Positions 1-11,600 of a stretch of 64,000 nucleotides of DNA are shown here, piece by piece. This stretch comes from Seiridium cupressi (lineage: Eukaryota; Ascomycota; Sordariomycetes; Amphisphaeriales; Sporocadaceae): positions 1-64,000 of the forward strand of contig JARVKI010000063.1 in assembly GCA_036674765.1 (NCBI GenBank), in the 5' to 3' direction. The position numbers and the translations under genes are program-made. The first letter of the stretch is position 1, and every line of letters begins with the position of its first letter. The notes under the pieces were generated by a model that did no database searches, was not told where the DNA came from, and saw only the letters and a program-made list of their open reading frames with translations.

Positions 1-56
<56 letters not shown>
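1..56. repeat. Poly-C homopolymer at window start
   Basis: Fifty-six consecutive C residues open the window and end abruptly at ordinary mixed sequence. Telomeres of filamentous ascomycetes are TTAGGG/CCCTAA repeats and none is visible here, so this is more likely a sequencing or assembly artefact at a contig end than chromosome-end DNA. Confidence 0.9.
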
Positions 57-58
<2 letters not shown>

Positions 59-2317
59 ATTCCACGGCCTGGTGAATCGGGTCTTTAATCAAGCCGTGAC
101 CCGCAAGGCCATGCCTGCTGGTTGTAAGGCTGTCACGCTCTGTAATCACAATCCCAGCAGCAGATCCCGACAACCTGGTTCACCAGCTGATGGGCGTTTT
201 GAGGGAAATCGCCTGTCAAAGAGCTGCAACATTGTGGAAATCCCATCCTTTGGCCCTGCGAACCTCAATTCCTAGGCCTTGCTCAATGCGGCTCTATGCT
301 CCGCGAGACCCCTGGCTTTTCGCAAGGTCTACCCAAATAGTGGTCTTATGCCCGAGATTCTGATATCACTCCATGTACATACGGCTCAGTATTGAACATC
401 TGCACTGGAGCCTTTTCGCTGTGGCGACTATCTCGACAAGTCGCAGCATCGAATCGGATGTTGCAAGCTCAGCTCAGGCGATGGGCTACCTCTGTATAAG
501 GAACCCACTGCAGTATGCATACGCGGTTACGTTACCCTTGAACTCGGACAGCCTCGTAGATCATGGCTCCGCCAAAGGCGGAATGCATGGAACAGCGGGA
601 AGACGGGAAGGTGCTCGGCATTTTTGGTATGTCCAGCCTGCGGTCAAGGTCGACTGGTGTAGTAACTGATTGCCATTGTAAGAAAAGCTGGAGCTCAGTC
701 TATGTAAGGATGGAGCTAGCTATAACCGTCGGTTGCAAAATGGTACCCGAGTCCCGATGGCTGAACAGGAAAGTGTTATTTGGTAACAAACAAAAACATG
801 GCCAAGTCTTCTCCGTTACAGCAATTACAATTTAATATCATTTGCTTTGGGCGCGGTGCACTGCCAGCTGCATGTTATTTCCCCGGTACTGTGGTGCAGC
901 TTTCTGCCTGCCGCAAGTACGCATTTGCTTGCCTTTTTCTCCGAGGGCAAATGAACAGAAAAGCATCTGGACGCATTCTGATATCACTGTCTGTCGAGAG
1001 ACACATTGGACTGTGCAGCTACATACATGGGTAGGAATCGGCTAGGGAATAAAAATAAAAATAAATAAGAATAAAAATAAAAATAACGGAACGCTGTGCC
1101 ATCCGAGTGTGCGCTACTATGATGCATAGTCGACAATGTACTGTACGGAAGATGCCATAATCCCGGGGGGGTCAGCTCACAGGGCCCCTTGCCCTCGCAA
1201 GCCTCCGCTCCAGGGTTTTGGTGCGGCCCCTGGTCGAAATAGCGTCAGACGACGGGCGATTTGGGGCCGGTGGAGCTGGCTGCGTCAAGGTACATCAGGT
1301 ACATTCGGTATCCGATTCACAACGAATTGCCCAGTGGGCATCAACCTCGACTCGACAGTGTTGCAGAGTGACTTGAAAATATATATCATCACCGACTGCC
1401 ACAGCGCTTCTGGAAAAGACGCCAGTTCCTCTCTCCATCCCATTCACACTCTCCAATAATCCTCTCGACGTCGTCACCGATTCTCACGTCTGCTGCCCAC
1501 TACCTGCAAGCTTCCAAGCATCTTCCCTGGGTCCTGCTGCTCCGGCCTACGTCGAACACGCTGCTGCATTCTTCCAAGGCCCTTCTTTCGTCCCGTTTGC
1601 CTGCAGTCGGCGCAATTAACTTCTGGTAGCCAGCCGTCGTCTGGTCATACATCTCTCGCCTCTGGGACCGTCTGATCTTCTTTCCGCCAGCCCTGCGCGA
1701 GCCGTGTCTTGTGTGTTGCCTGCAGCATCCTGCACCGCTCATCCCACGATCCTCGTTCTGACTGGCTACCGTTCCCAGGTGCATTGCACCCTCATCCCGT
1801 GTATGACTGCACTGGGCCGAAGCAACGTTGTGCCACCTGAGAAGCAACTCATCGGTGACTTGGGAGACCTATGAACCGGTCAATCGACGGCTTCCCCCTA
1901 GTCTCTGCTGCAAACTGCCGGCCCCCCAATCTCTCCCATCTGTATATGGTCCTTGCACAACAGTCCTCAGTTGGGGCCTCGTAAGACAACTCGACCACTC
2001 TGACCGTGACGGCGGGATCTATGTCATACGGTACTCGGTTATTCAGAGACACTTCACTGGCCTGCCTGTCCTGAGAGCCCATCGAGTCTTCCGTGCTGAA
2101 CAGCCGGACCACCACGCAACACAGGCTTCGGAAGTTGCCATCCCCTAACTACCCTTATCAGAGGTGAGGTTTGGGATACCACACTATTTCTGGTCGCATC
2201 TACCGTCCTCCACCGCGGTGATCGAAACGGCTTGCACTCGAATCTGGATGAACAACGCATTGCCCATCGAGCTATCTACCTTTTCAAATCCAAATTTGAC
2301 CCTGACCGAAAGCGATC
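57..2317. other. Gene-free left flank and probable 5' leader of the PAS gene
   Basis: No ORF here has homology I recognise or convincing splice structure. An A/T-rich (AATAAA-like) low-complexity stretch lies at about 1047-1086. From about 1430 to 1850 the + strand is C/T-rich with many short pyrimidine tracts, typical of fungal promoters and long 5' leaders. I infer that the transcript of the downstream PAS gene starts somewhere in this part. The rest is unassigned. Confidence 0.5.
1047..1086. repeat. A/T-rich AATAAA-type microsatellite
   Basis: The stretch repeats AATAAAAATAAAAATAAAT-like units with little interruption, about 40 bases long. It is low-complexity intergenic sequence with no associated gene. 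Confidence 0.75.
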
Positions 2318-4339
2318 ATGGAGGAACATTTTGGTTCCATGGAGCATACCTTCATAACGATCCACAGTTAGTATCTTCGTGCCGGCGTTAAGTCATTCTC
2401 AGCTTGTCCGCAAGTCCGTCACAGCGGCTCAGCCTTACTCCCCAGTCTACTAACAACGTGACTACCACCTAGACCTATCGCCCGAAGCAAATATTCTTTT
2501 CGTTTCGGCCTCCATCACCGAGATCCTTGGCTATGAACCTCATGAAGTTCAAGGCAGGCCATGCTTTGACTACTTCCACCCTGAAGAGGAGCCATGGGCG
2601 AGGCGGATCCATGGGAGGGGCGTGCGGCTAGATAAGGCGGCATCACTACACTACCTACGGGTGCAGCACCGGGATGGCCGGTGGGTCAGCTGCGAGTGTT
2701 GCTTCACCATTGTTCATGATGTATTGGTAGCCTGTACCAGCATCTATCGGATAGGCGCGAAAAGCGAGAGTACGTCGCCGAGGTTTCCTTTGTAGGCACA
2801 CCAACTAACAAGGTCTCAGGGCGGGCCATCGAGGCACCACAGATTCGACGAATATTTTCAAGCTCGCCGAGGGATCCTCGCTACCACATGCTCGAGCACC
2901 TCTCACCCAAGTTCAGGATGCCCCCTGTGGAGCGGGAGCCTCGGGCTGCTCTCATCTTGAACAGGTTCACCAGACCATTGTCGATCATGTTTGCTACCGA
3001 TGCAATCTCGCAGATCCTCGGGCTCAGGCCTGACCAGGTTCAGCACAAGAGCTTTTACGAGTGCATAGCGAACAACTGTTTAGCAGATGCTGTGAAATGC
3101 CTGGAGAGCGCAAAATCGAATGATTCAATAGCATACCTCCGATTCTGGTTCCGCGACCCAAGGACAGAAGCGGACTTTGACGCCGAGGAAGACCAAGAGA
3201 TGGACGGTGCTGGTAACGGAAGCAGCCCAAGCAGCAGTGATGTCGATTCGGACGGCGGCGTCCAACTCAGCTCTGCCATGGACGTCGACGATGACCCGGT
3301 CATCAAGACCGAGTCCACGAGCCCCGAACTCTCGAAAGCCCAGATCCTCCAAGCCATTCATAGCGAGAGCTCGTCATCGTCGGATCAGGCAGCCGGACCT
3401 TCAGGCCAGGCCGAGCAGGCGAGACAGGGACCACCTCCGCCACCGCCTCAGGCAGGTGAGCAAGATGGCAACAGACGACGGCGGGGGCCGATCCAGACTT
3501 TCGAGCTTGAGGCTGTCGTTTCTTGTACCTCGGATGGGCTGGTTGTGATTCTTCGCAAAGCTCGGCCCCCCGTCCCCGGTGTTTACTCGTCATCGGTATC
3601 GGCCCACTCTCAGAACGGGGTGTTTGCGGCACCGTGGGGCGAACAGCCCATACAGCCCTACTACGCCCCGGAACTCTACCACGACTTCAGACCCCCTCTA
3701 CTGCCCCAGAATATGCCTCTGCAGGAGCATGCTAAAGCAGCCGGAGGGCCACCAACTGACCAGTTGATGCATTCTATTCGGGATGTTGCCGTGTTCGCCT
3801 GGGCCTTGTGTGGAATCAACGGCAACCTGGCAGCCTATTGCCGAGGAATACCCCGAGGGGAGGCACAGCCTCCCAATGGATTGCCAGTGTGGGACCCAAA
3901 TGCTGGCCAGACATCCTACCTAGGCCCCGAGAACCAAGCCAGGTATCGCTGGCTGCACCCTCCGCCGAGTGATTACAAGGGCAAAGGAGCCGTTGCTCCA
4001 GCCCAATTTTACATGCCCCAGCCCTTTGGTGTGCCCCTTGACAGCTACGCTCCTGTACAGACTGGGCCGAACAGCTCGAGTCATCATTATTCGCAGCCAT
4101 CTTGGGGGCAGTCCGAGGCCAATACGCATGTCGGACATGCGCAGTCGACATACTCGCGACCACATCATGCGCTCCAGCCTTCGCCCGGATACCATGCCCA
4201 CCCGGTGCAGGAGCCGTGGGCGGAGGCGGCGGCGGCGAATCTTGCACAGCAACAGCAGTACGCGGAACAGGCAGTACCTACAACACAGGCGCCAAGCACA
4301 GGCGAAGAACATTCGAATATTCGGCCCATGTGGCAGTAA
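2318..4339 (+). CDS. PAS domain-containing protein (two PAS domains)
   Basis: Three exons (2318-2366, 2473-2769, 2820-4339) join in frame to encode 621 aa. Introns have GTTAGT/GTACGT donors and CTAG/CTCAG acceptors. Residues about 18-110 form a PAS fold (ITEILGYEPHEV, then FDYFHPEEEPW, then a strand with VQHRDGRWVSCECCFTIVHD). A second PAS-like unit covers about 157-255 (ALILNRFTRPLSIMFAT, QILGLRPDQV). An acidic Asp/Ser-rich linker, a hexaproline run and a Gln/His/Tyr-rich disordered tail follow. The architecture matches a protein family conserved in Pezizomycotina whose role is not established to my knowledge. PAS pairs usually mediate sensing or dimerisation. There is no GATA zinc finger or kinase domain, so it is not White Collar-1. 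The true start is the ATG at 2318, because the longest uninterrupted frame (from 2888) would omit the whole first PAS domain. Confidence 0.85.
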
Positions 4340-5132
4340 TGTCTAATCAGCAGTTTGTATGTACATGGGGGCCATTTGCAATTTTACAAGCGGGGGAGGG
4401 CCCGGCGTTGGCGGCAATCTGTGTCGTATGTTTATGTGGCAGTTATATTCTGATCATGCCAAGATTCTCTCTTTTGGAGGAGAAATCCAAATAATGGGTA
4501 CCTAGTCTCGTTCATGACTTTTGATTTTGCTCTCAAGGAACGATTAGAACTAATCTCAGCGGCATGAGACTTTTCAAGATACCCAATCATTACTGTAGTT
4601 AACACAAGACTTGCATCGTCTAGTTTCACACAAGCAAACTATTGAACTACCGGTGTGCCATTGAATAAGTATATAAGCCCCCAAATGCAAAGCCGGCCTA
4701 CAAGGCGAAAGTGGCCAATTCATACCACAGTATTAGAGGTAGCTCAACTAGTAACAGTCTTAACACTGAGGTCAACATTGGCAGCGCCGGGGCTTGCGAC
4801 CGTTTGGAAGCAAGTCATGGGTCCAGCAGTCGTCGCTAAAGCACGTACCATAGTACGTACTTGGACACACACACATGCTACGCCGCTTGTGGCTAGTGCT
4901 GGCTGCTGAACCACGCTAGGGAGCTTGGACCCGCGGGAGGCCGACTCAATTGAGGAAACCGTGGAAAGTTGGTACGTAGCTCAACTGGCCGGTAGCTTGT
5001 CGAGAAGGCCGAATTGTAGCTGCCTGCCGCTGTTCAACATCACGCATCTCGAAGCCACAGAATGCCATTCTGAAGACCTGCACCCTCTGCCTGGACTAGT
5101 CGCCCACTTACTCGAGCACCACTCAGATCACA
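4340..5132. other. Spacer between PAS gene and YIP4
   Basis: This 793-base stretch follows the stop codon of the PAS gene and leads into the YIP4 start. It presumably holds the PAS 3' UTR and the YIP4 promoter. I see no coding or RNA feature. Confidence 0.6.
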
Positions 5133-6150
5133 ATGGCAGCCTCAAGCCACCAATACCACACCCCCGAGGTAGAGGACGATCTCATCGACCCCGATGATGG
5201 TGAGCTTCCCGACCAGACATTAGAGCAGCAACCGATGTCTCCCTCGCCCTTTCGGATGCGCCGCTAACACATATTAATGCAGCCGACCTCAATGACTTCG
5301 ACGACCCTCTCTCCCAGCGCCAGCCGTTGACGGGCAACATTGGCTCCTCATCGTCGTCCAATCCCCTAAACGAGTCGTACCTGACCTCCCGCATCCCAGG
5401 CGAGGACCGTCGCGCGCCCCAGAACACCATCGACGAGACGGTCTGGGACACGCTGCGGCGCGATCTGCTCGCCGTCTGGTCCAAGATGCGCGAGGTCCTC
5501 TACCCGCGCTACCTGTTCGGCGGCACCATGTTCGAGTCGCCCGAGGGCTTCAGGGGCGCCTACGCCAACCTGCGCGGCGCCGGCTTCGGCGGTGCGAGGG
5601 AGGAGCTGCAGAGCCTCGCTGGCCGCGTCATGGACCCCGAGGCCCTGCTGAACCAGAACAACATGACGCCCGGCCTCAGGGACTGGGACATGTGGGGTCC
5701 GCTGATCTTCTGCCTGCTGCTGAGTATGCTGCTGAGCTACCGTGCTCAGAGCGACCAGACCGACATTGTCTTCTCTGGGGTCTTTGCCATGGTGTGGATC
5801 GGCGAGGCTGTCGTCACTTTACAAATCAAGCTGCTCGGCGGAAATATGTGAGTTTGCTCAGATGCTTCCAGGAAACTAAATATATACTAACAAGACGCAG
5901 CTCGTTTGCCCAAAGCGTATGCATTATCGGCTACACCCTTTTCCCGCTGGTCATTGCCGCCATGTTCTCCGCCGTCAAGCTGCCTACAATTCCTCGGATT
6001 CCCATCTACATTATGCTGGTTGCCTGGTCGCTGGCGGCAGGTGTCAGCATTCTAGGAGGCAGTGGCGTCGTCAAGAACAGAGTTGGCATTGCCGTGTACC
6101 CCTTGTTCGTGTTCTACGTCGGGCTGGGCGCGCTTTGCTTCATCAGCTAG
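5133..6150 (+). CDS. YIP4: Yip1-family Golgi membrane protein (Yip4/YIPF6 type)
   Basis: Three exons (5133-5199, 5283-5847, 5901-6150) give 293 aa. The second intron carries a TACTAAC branch point close to its acceptor. The N-terminal 158 residues are acidic and hydrophilic. They include the conserved segment where NTIDETVWDTL is followed by DLLAVWSKMREVLYP, diagnostic of the Yip4/YIPF6 branch. The C-terminal half (about 159-292) is strongly hydrophobic with five predicted membrane segments, starting MWGPLIFCLLLSMLLSY. Family members sit in Golgi and ER membranes, bind prenylated Rab/Ypt GTPases and help vesicle traffic; a Rab (SEC4) is encoded later in this window. The ATG at 5133 is the first Met in frame and gives a complete family-length protein. 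A simple uninterrupted frame would miss exon 1 and truncate exon 3. Confidence 0.93.
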
Positions 6151-6686
6151 ACGCTTTGGAGCGTGGATATAGAAAGTGTAAGAACGGGCCGAAGAACGGA
6201 GTTCAGCGGGTGATTAGCATGGACGGCGTAGGAATTCTTTGTTATTGACCAGTGTATTCTAGATATTCCCCATGTATCAAAATGAGCTGCACTTGACTCT
6301 TTTCATTCAAGCCGTTCGCACTGCTATTGACGTTGTTCAGTGACTGGCCCCAGAGCGAAGGCCTGTCGGCAAGGCCATGGATGGAATGAGAAAGCTTAGT
6401 TCACAGGAGCAAGACACAAGGAGGTCAAGCTCAGACCATGAAGCGCTTTCTAGTTGGTTTTGACAAGACATTTTGACAAGGTCAAGATGAGACAATGGGT
6501 TTCCACAAGCCCATTGTATTGTTGTTGGATGCGAGGCGTCGTGTCAGATGAGAAAGCCCGACTTCTCAGATGACCGCCTGTCAAGGAATAATATATTCAC
6601 AGAATATCCACATCTATTTGATCTATACTCGAGACAACGAATCTCCAACAGCCGCATCGACTTCTAAAAGACACAGAACCAACACC
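6151..6686. other. Spacer after YIP4
   Basis: The 536 bases between YIP4 and the next ORF show no coding potential that I can support. They probably hold the YIP4 3' UTR and the promoter of the 6687 gene. Confidence 0.5.
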
Positions 6687-7436
6687 ATGGGCCCAACGGT
6701 ACGCAGCAGCACCTCAAGCCTCCCCTTCTCAGGCCGCCTAGCCCTGGGCGAGGCCGGAATCCTCTTCCAGGACATCCCCTCCTTCCTACTAGGCTCCCCC
6801 GTCTTCGACAACATCTACCACACCTCCTCTCAGTCCAGTACCCTCACCCCCGAAGCCGCCGTCGACATATACCTGCACGCAGCCGTGTCCCACCTGCGCG
6901 TCCTCGTCACACCCGGCCGTGAGCTGCTGGCCCTCTACCACACGGTACTTCGCATCCGACGCGTCCGCGACGTGCTCAGGCGCATCAGCGATGCGCAGCG
7001 TGAGCTCAGCGAGAGGACTGACTTGGATCTCGTCGCCGAGGCCAGGCCCGCTTGGGTGAGCATGATCAGGAGCCTGTGCGTGTTGGTCGGCGATCTGACT
7101 GTGTTTATTCGCTACCTGCAGCCTGGCTTGAGGGACGTGGTGGCTTCGTTTGAAGATAGGATGGAGCGCGCGGCGAGGACAAGGGCGAGGGGGACGCTGA
7201 CGTCGCGACGGGTTGGGAGAGGCGGGCGTGCGGATAGGAGGGGACGTCGGAATCGGAATAGGGGTGTTGACCACGGTGGGCAGGAGCTGGTCACGGTCGA
7301 GCTCGGTGACAGCACGGGCGGGCCGCTCGGGGAGAGGATCGTGAGGACTATGGTGCAGATGATGTATTCCGAGGTCATGCTGGTGTTGGCCTGGCATGAG
7401 TTCGTAGCGGTCATGGACAGCTGGGTCCAAGTTTAG
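6687..7436 (+). CDS. Hypothetical protein, 249 aa
   Basis: This is an intronless ORF. The ATG at 6687 sits in a good fungal context (ACACCATGG), and codons through the first half are strongly C-ending, unlike flanking spacer. An upstream TTG-initiated extension of the same frame (from 6570) has poor composition and is probably leader. The protein has a mostly helical N-terminal two thirds (YLHAAVSHLRVLVTPGREL, VWIRSLCVLVGDLTVFIRY-like helices). A very Arg/Gly-rich stretch follows at about residues 165-195, then an amphipathic C-terminal helix. I recognise no domain. The coding call rests on length, codon bias and start context only. The Arg/Gly-rich part could bind nucleic acid, but that is inference. 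Confidence 0.6.
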   Translation: MGPTVRSSTSSLPFSGRLALGEAGILFQDIPSFLLGSPVFDNIYHTSSQSSTLTPEAAVDIYLHAAVSHLRVLVTPGRELLALYHTVLRIRRVRDVLRRISDAQRELSERTDLDLVAEARPAWVSMIRSLCVLVGDLTVFIRYLQPGLRDVVASFEDRMERAARTRARGTLTSRRVGRGGRADRRGRRNRNRGVDHGGQELVTVELGDSTGGPLGERIVRTMVQMMYSEVMLVLAWHEFVAVMDSWVQV

Positions 7437-8078
7437 GATTGGCGGCTAGGGAAGAAGGGGGCGAACATGCCACTACTACGTGGGCAGATGGAAAACAGGA
7501 TTACTGGGCGGTGGACATGAGAAGACGGTCACATACAATACGTTCAGGAGTAGCGCTAACATTGTCCTGGCTACCATGGCACTCCCTGGGTAGAGTCTTT
7601 CATTTTGTCACGGGAGAAAGACTATATGGTCATTCACTGAGATTCCAACAACATTTGATCTTTGCTATGCCGGCCCATGTATAGGACTTGACGATAGCTC
7701 GGTAGTGTGGACGACTCAATTTAGAGGTCGGGAAATCCATGTCTGGCCGAATCGAGATCTTCCCAAGCAGCTCTTTGGGTCATTTCAATCAAGACCTGTT
7801 AGACTCGATTTGCCGATTTGTTCATCAGTTCTGATACTGGAATTTCTTCACAGCGTGTGTTCACTCTGCCAAGTATCGAAGAGGTAAATTGTCATAAATA
7901 GGCAGACTAGTCACATCATCCGGGGGGATGCAGATGACTCACACCACTTAGAGAATGCAAGTATATCGAATATAAGGATGTCCGCCTCATCGTGTTCTTG
8001 CAGAAACATATCCATTCTCTTCGTTCATTCGTTCACGTCATAGCCCATCCACCCTCCCCAGCAAAGTAGCAAAGCAGA
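7437..8078. other. Spacer with candidate promoter elements
   Basis: No gene is seen. Near the right end an AATATAAGG TATA-like box (about 7968) precedes a C/T-rich tract running up to the small ORF at 8079, which is why that ORF was kept as a candidate. Confidence 0.4.
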
Positions 8079-8279
8079 ATGGCCAGCAGTGCAAAAACCA
8101 GAAGAACTGTCTCGACCCCATGTCTGGGTTTTAGAACAGCGAGTAAACTCTCCGCAACCTGCTATGATCTCCCGTCGAAAGATGCCTTAGCCAACTCGAG
8201 AAAGAGCGGTCGAGATGGCGACATAATGATTGGCTACGCCAGCTCGCACAATACCGGCGAGAAGAAGCTCAAGGAGTAA
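8079..8279 (+). CDS. Possible small protein, 66 aa
   Basis: A short ORF starts at an ATG in good context (AGCAGAATGGCC), about 110 bases after a TATA-like AATATAAGG and a pyrimidine-rich leader. The product is basic and Ser/Thr-rich (MASSAKTRRTVST start, GEKKLKE end) with no signal peptide, membrane segment or recognised domain. The promoter-like context and absence of nearby competing genes argue for a real transcript. The short length and lack of a family mean it could equally be chance. Confidence 0.3.
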   Translation: MASSAKTRRTVSTPCLGFRTASKLSATCYDLPSKDALANSRKSGRDGDIMIGYASSHNTGEKKLKE

Positions 8280-8670
8280 ATACAAGCGTTGAGCGGTGTT
8301 CATAAGGAACGGCAATGGTCTTTAATTTCAAGTGGGATCCATTCTGGATTAATAGAATTCGATGAAGTGACCCTGAGGAAAGATGCATACAGATCATGAA
8401 AGGCAAGGCTACACTGCTTTACTTTTGACTCGGAAAATATGTGAAAGCCTTTTGTGTGTAATTTCCTGTCGTTTTCTTCTCACACGCGGGTTAGATACAC
8501 ACTATCACGGCATAGCCAATACATCATGCTTGCATCTAGAATAACAGTTCGAAGGATCACTTCTCGATTTTGTTGTACTTTTAGGGTCTCTTGGTGCTAG
8601 ATGCCTCTTAATATTATACCTTCCTATATTGCAGTCAACCACTTCAAGTAGTAGTAGCATCGCTACTAGC
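8280..8670. other. Spacer downstream of SLH1
   Basis: These 391 bases beyond the SLH1 stop probably contain its 3' UTR. The part around 8590-8650 is A/T-rich, as is common near fungal poly(A) sites. Nothing else is seen. Confidence 0.5.
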
Positions 8671-11600
8671 CTAGCCATCAGCTTGTCCCTTTTTAGACTT
8701 GTCCACATCGTCATCAACCTTTGGCAGCGCCGGAATCTCGACACCCATGAGCCTGTACTCAAGTCCTATGTATGCATCGCTCAGCACTAGAACGTCAACT
8801 TTCCTGCCCTTCCCCTCCTTGTCTGGCTCAGGAAGCTTGAGGTTGACCTTGGCCGTTGGCCGTGAGCCCACCGCCACAGATTTCCCTGGTCCCTGACTCC
8901 AGCCTGCACGCTTGACCGCGATGATCTCATCCCTTGCAGCGTCGCAGACAACAACGAACCAGCCTTCCGTCTGAGGCTTAGGGTACTTGGGCGCATATAT
9001 ACGTCCTTCACGCTCAACGACGGGGTTCACGCGCCTGAGTGATACTCCAATGGAGAGTGCGGTGACGTCCTCGGCCCGTACAATTACGTTTGGAAGGATA
9101 GATGCAGCACGCGAGAAGCGTGTGGACTGATGCTGCGGAATATCCAGTTTTTTGGCCAGCTCATCAACCTGCGGCTTCTTGAACGCGCTAACTTTCTGCA
9201 GAGCCGTCGAGTCTTTGATCTTATCAGAGTTGACACCCGGCAGAATAGACAATGGGCTGTCTTGCGGCCATCGCGCAGACTTGATGCACTGGAGCAGCTT
9301 GATCATCTCAAGACAGCTTGACAGATATCCGAGCTCGGTAAGCACATCAATCGCTGCCTGTATGATACGAATCGCTTGGTCGAGCACACTCGTCTGATCA
9401 CCGACGTAATCAGTAATGGGAAGGTCGACACGTGCCATATGTGCCTGGAGAAGAAGGAACGCCTTGACATGAGGATCCCACATAGGTAGCCCAAAATTGG
9501 CCCCGGAGAATGGCAGGTTGCGTGACAGCTCCGCGTTGATCAGGTCTTCGTTATGACGCACTGGAAGCTCGTCGTACTCTGTTGCGTTGGACATCCATTT
9601 GAGAACATCCTCGAATGAAGCCTTGGGCTTGGCATGCTTGACCAGGTAGCGAATAGTTTTGTGCGACAGGTAGTAGTAACTCATGATCTTGCCCATGGGT
9701 GTGGGATCGACGTCGCCGTTGGGGAAAATCTCGACACAGTTGGATTTGGCAAGCTCCTCGAGCGATTTGTTGACCATCTCAATCATGTAGTCATTTGCTA
9801 GCTGCTGAGCCGCAATGCTGTTGTGCTCTTCGGCCGAGATCTCCAGGCCATAATAGGACGGATTCTTGTGCAGGCGCCGGAAGAAGAATGTCCATGTGAG
9901 GTAGTCGAGAGCATCCTGCTTGGAGATTACGGTCTCTGCTGAGACCTCGGCACACAAATGGTTATCGAGTACCGTATGCAGGGAAGACTCGACAGGGAAT
10001 CCGGTGTGCAGGAAGTGTTTGTAGAAGTCCTTCTTTGCATCTTGGGTAAAGATCCTGGCAACCCCTGAATTGTCGAACTGAGGACGACCAGCACGACCCA
10101 ACATCTGCAGAACATCGGTCAAGTCCATATCCTTGTAGCCTTCGATCTTGGCGTCGTAGTACTGTGTGCCTTTGACGACAACGAGATGGGCTGGCAGGTT
10201 GACGCCCCATGCTAGGGTACTTGTGGCAACAAGGATCTGAATCTTGTTGTTGAGAAAGAGCTCCTCGGACAGCTGACGATCAGTCTCAACAAGACCGGCA
10301 TGATGCAGCCCAATACCAAAGCTGATGGCCTCCTTCAACGCCTCGTCCTTGACCCGGGACAGATTGAGCTGAAGATCTTCCTCTTCCATGTGCAAGAACC
10401 GGCGAGGGTTGTCCTCTAGGCCACACATGTTGATCAAATCCTTGGCTGTGAGACGTGTTTGACGTCGCGAGGGTACAAAGACAATGACGGGTTTCTCGGG
10501 ACTGTGCGTCTTGACAGCAAGGAACGTGGGCCGGTTCATTGACTGCATCAACGGACAGAAGCCTCGGACTTCTGGGAATCCATCGATATACAGTTCAAGA
10601 GGCACGGGTCTAACAGAGTGTCTGAAGTTGAATAGGCCCTCCTTGACGCCCAGCCAGTTTGCCAGATCCGATGCGTTGGCGCAAGCTGTAGACATACCCA
10701 ACAGCCGGACAGAGCTCTTTGTAGATTCGGCAATATAGTTCATACGTGAGACGATGATCTCCAGAATCGGACCACGATCGCCAGCTAGCAGATGGATCTC
10801 GTCGATGATCACGAGCGAGACCTGACGAACATAACCTCTCGTTTGCCAGCTACGCGAAATACCATCCCACTTCTCAGGGGTAGTGACAATAATGTTTGCA
10901 TCTTTGATGGTCCTGGTATCGGGCGTGTTGTCACCGGTCAACTCCACAAGCTTCAAACCCAGCGGCTTCGCGAGTCGGTCGCCCCAATCTTTGACTCGCT
11001 CACGGACTAGGGCCTTCATGGGAGCGATATAGACGACCTTGGATCCAGGTTTCTCGCGAAAAGCCCACCACATGGCGAGCTCGGCGGCGGTAGTCTTTCC
11101 ACTGCCCGTTGGCGATCCAAGGAGGACATTTGCTGGAGTATGGTATAGGGTATGGAAGATCTGGGTCTGCATAGGGTTGAAGTATTGAAATCGCTTGGCG
11201 TATAGCTCTTCGAGGGCCGGGTTCTTCAGGGCACTGACTGGTAATGGTTGAAGATTGAGCAGGTCCGTGTACACGCTTTCTGTGTCGGGACGAATTAGGT
11301 GCTGGAATGAGACGGGCGTCACGGTCTCGGCTCCGAGCCATTTGTCTGAGACGGCCCTGACATATATCTGGGTTGGCAAGGGGTCAGAAAGGGGAATTGT
11401 GAAGTTCAACTCGTGGTCATCGTAGAGTTTTCTCCTGCTGAGGATGAAGAACTCATGGTGATATATCTCAGAGGTCTCGGAGTTCTCGACCCAGATATAG
11501 AAAGACTCTGTGGTGCCATGGATATGTTCATTCCACTTGAACTCGGGAGTGATGTATAGCTTGATTCGTAAGACATCTCGGTTCAGTGGAGCAATCTCGG

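Noticed and set aside
1..56. Telomere
   Set aside because: The repeat is poly-C, not TTAGGG/CCCTAA, and no subtelomeric helicase or repeats follow.
2473..2640. Cys in GRPCFDYFHP of the first PAS domain aligned with the photoactive Cys of LOV domains
   Set aside because: LOV flavin binding needs the GxNCRFLQ context and conserved Asn/Gln residues. Here the flanks are ordinary PAS (FDYFHPEE), so a blue-light sensor is not supported.
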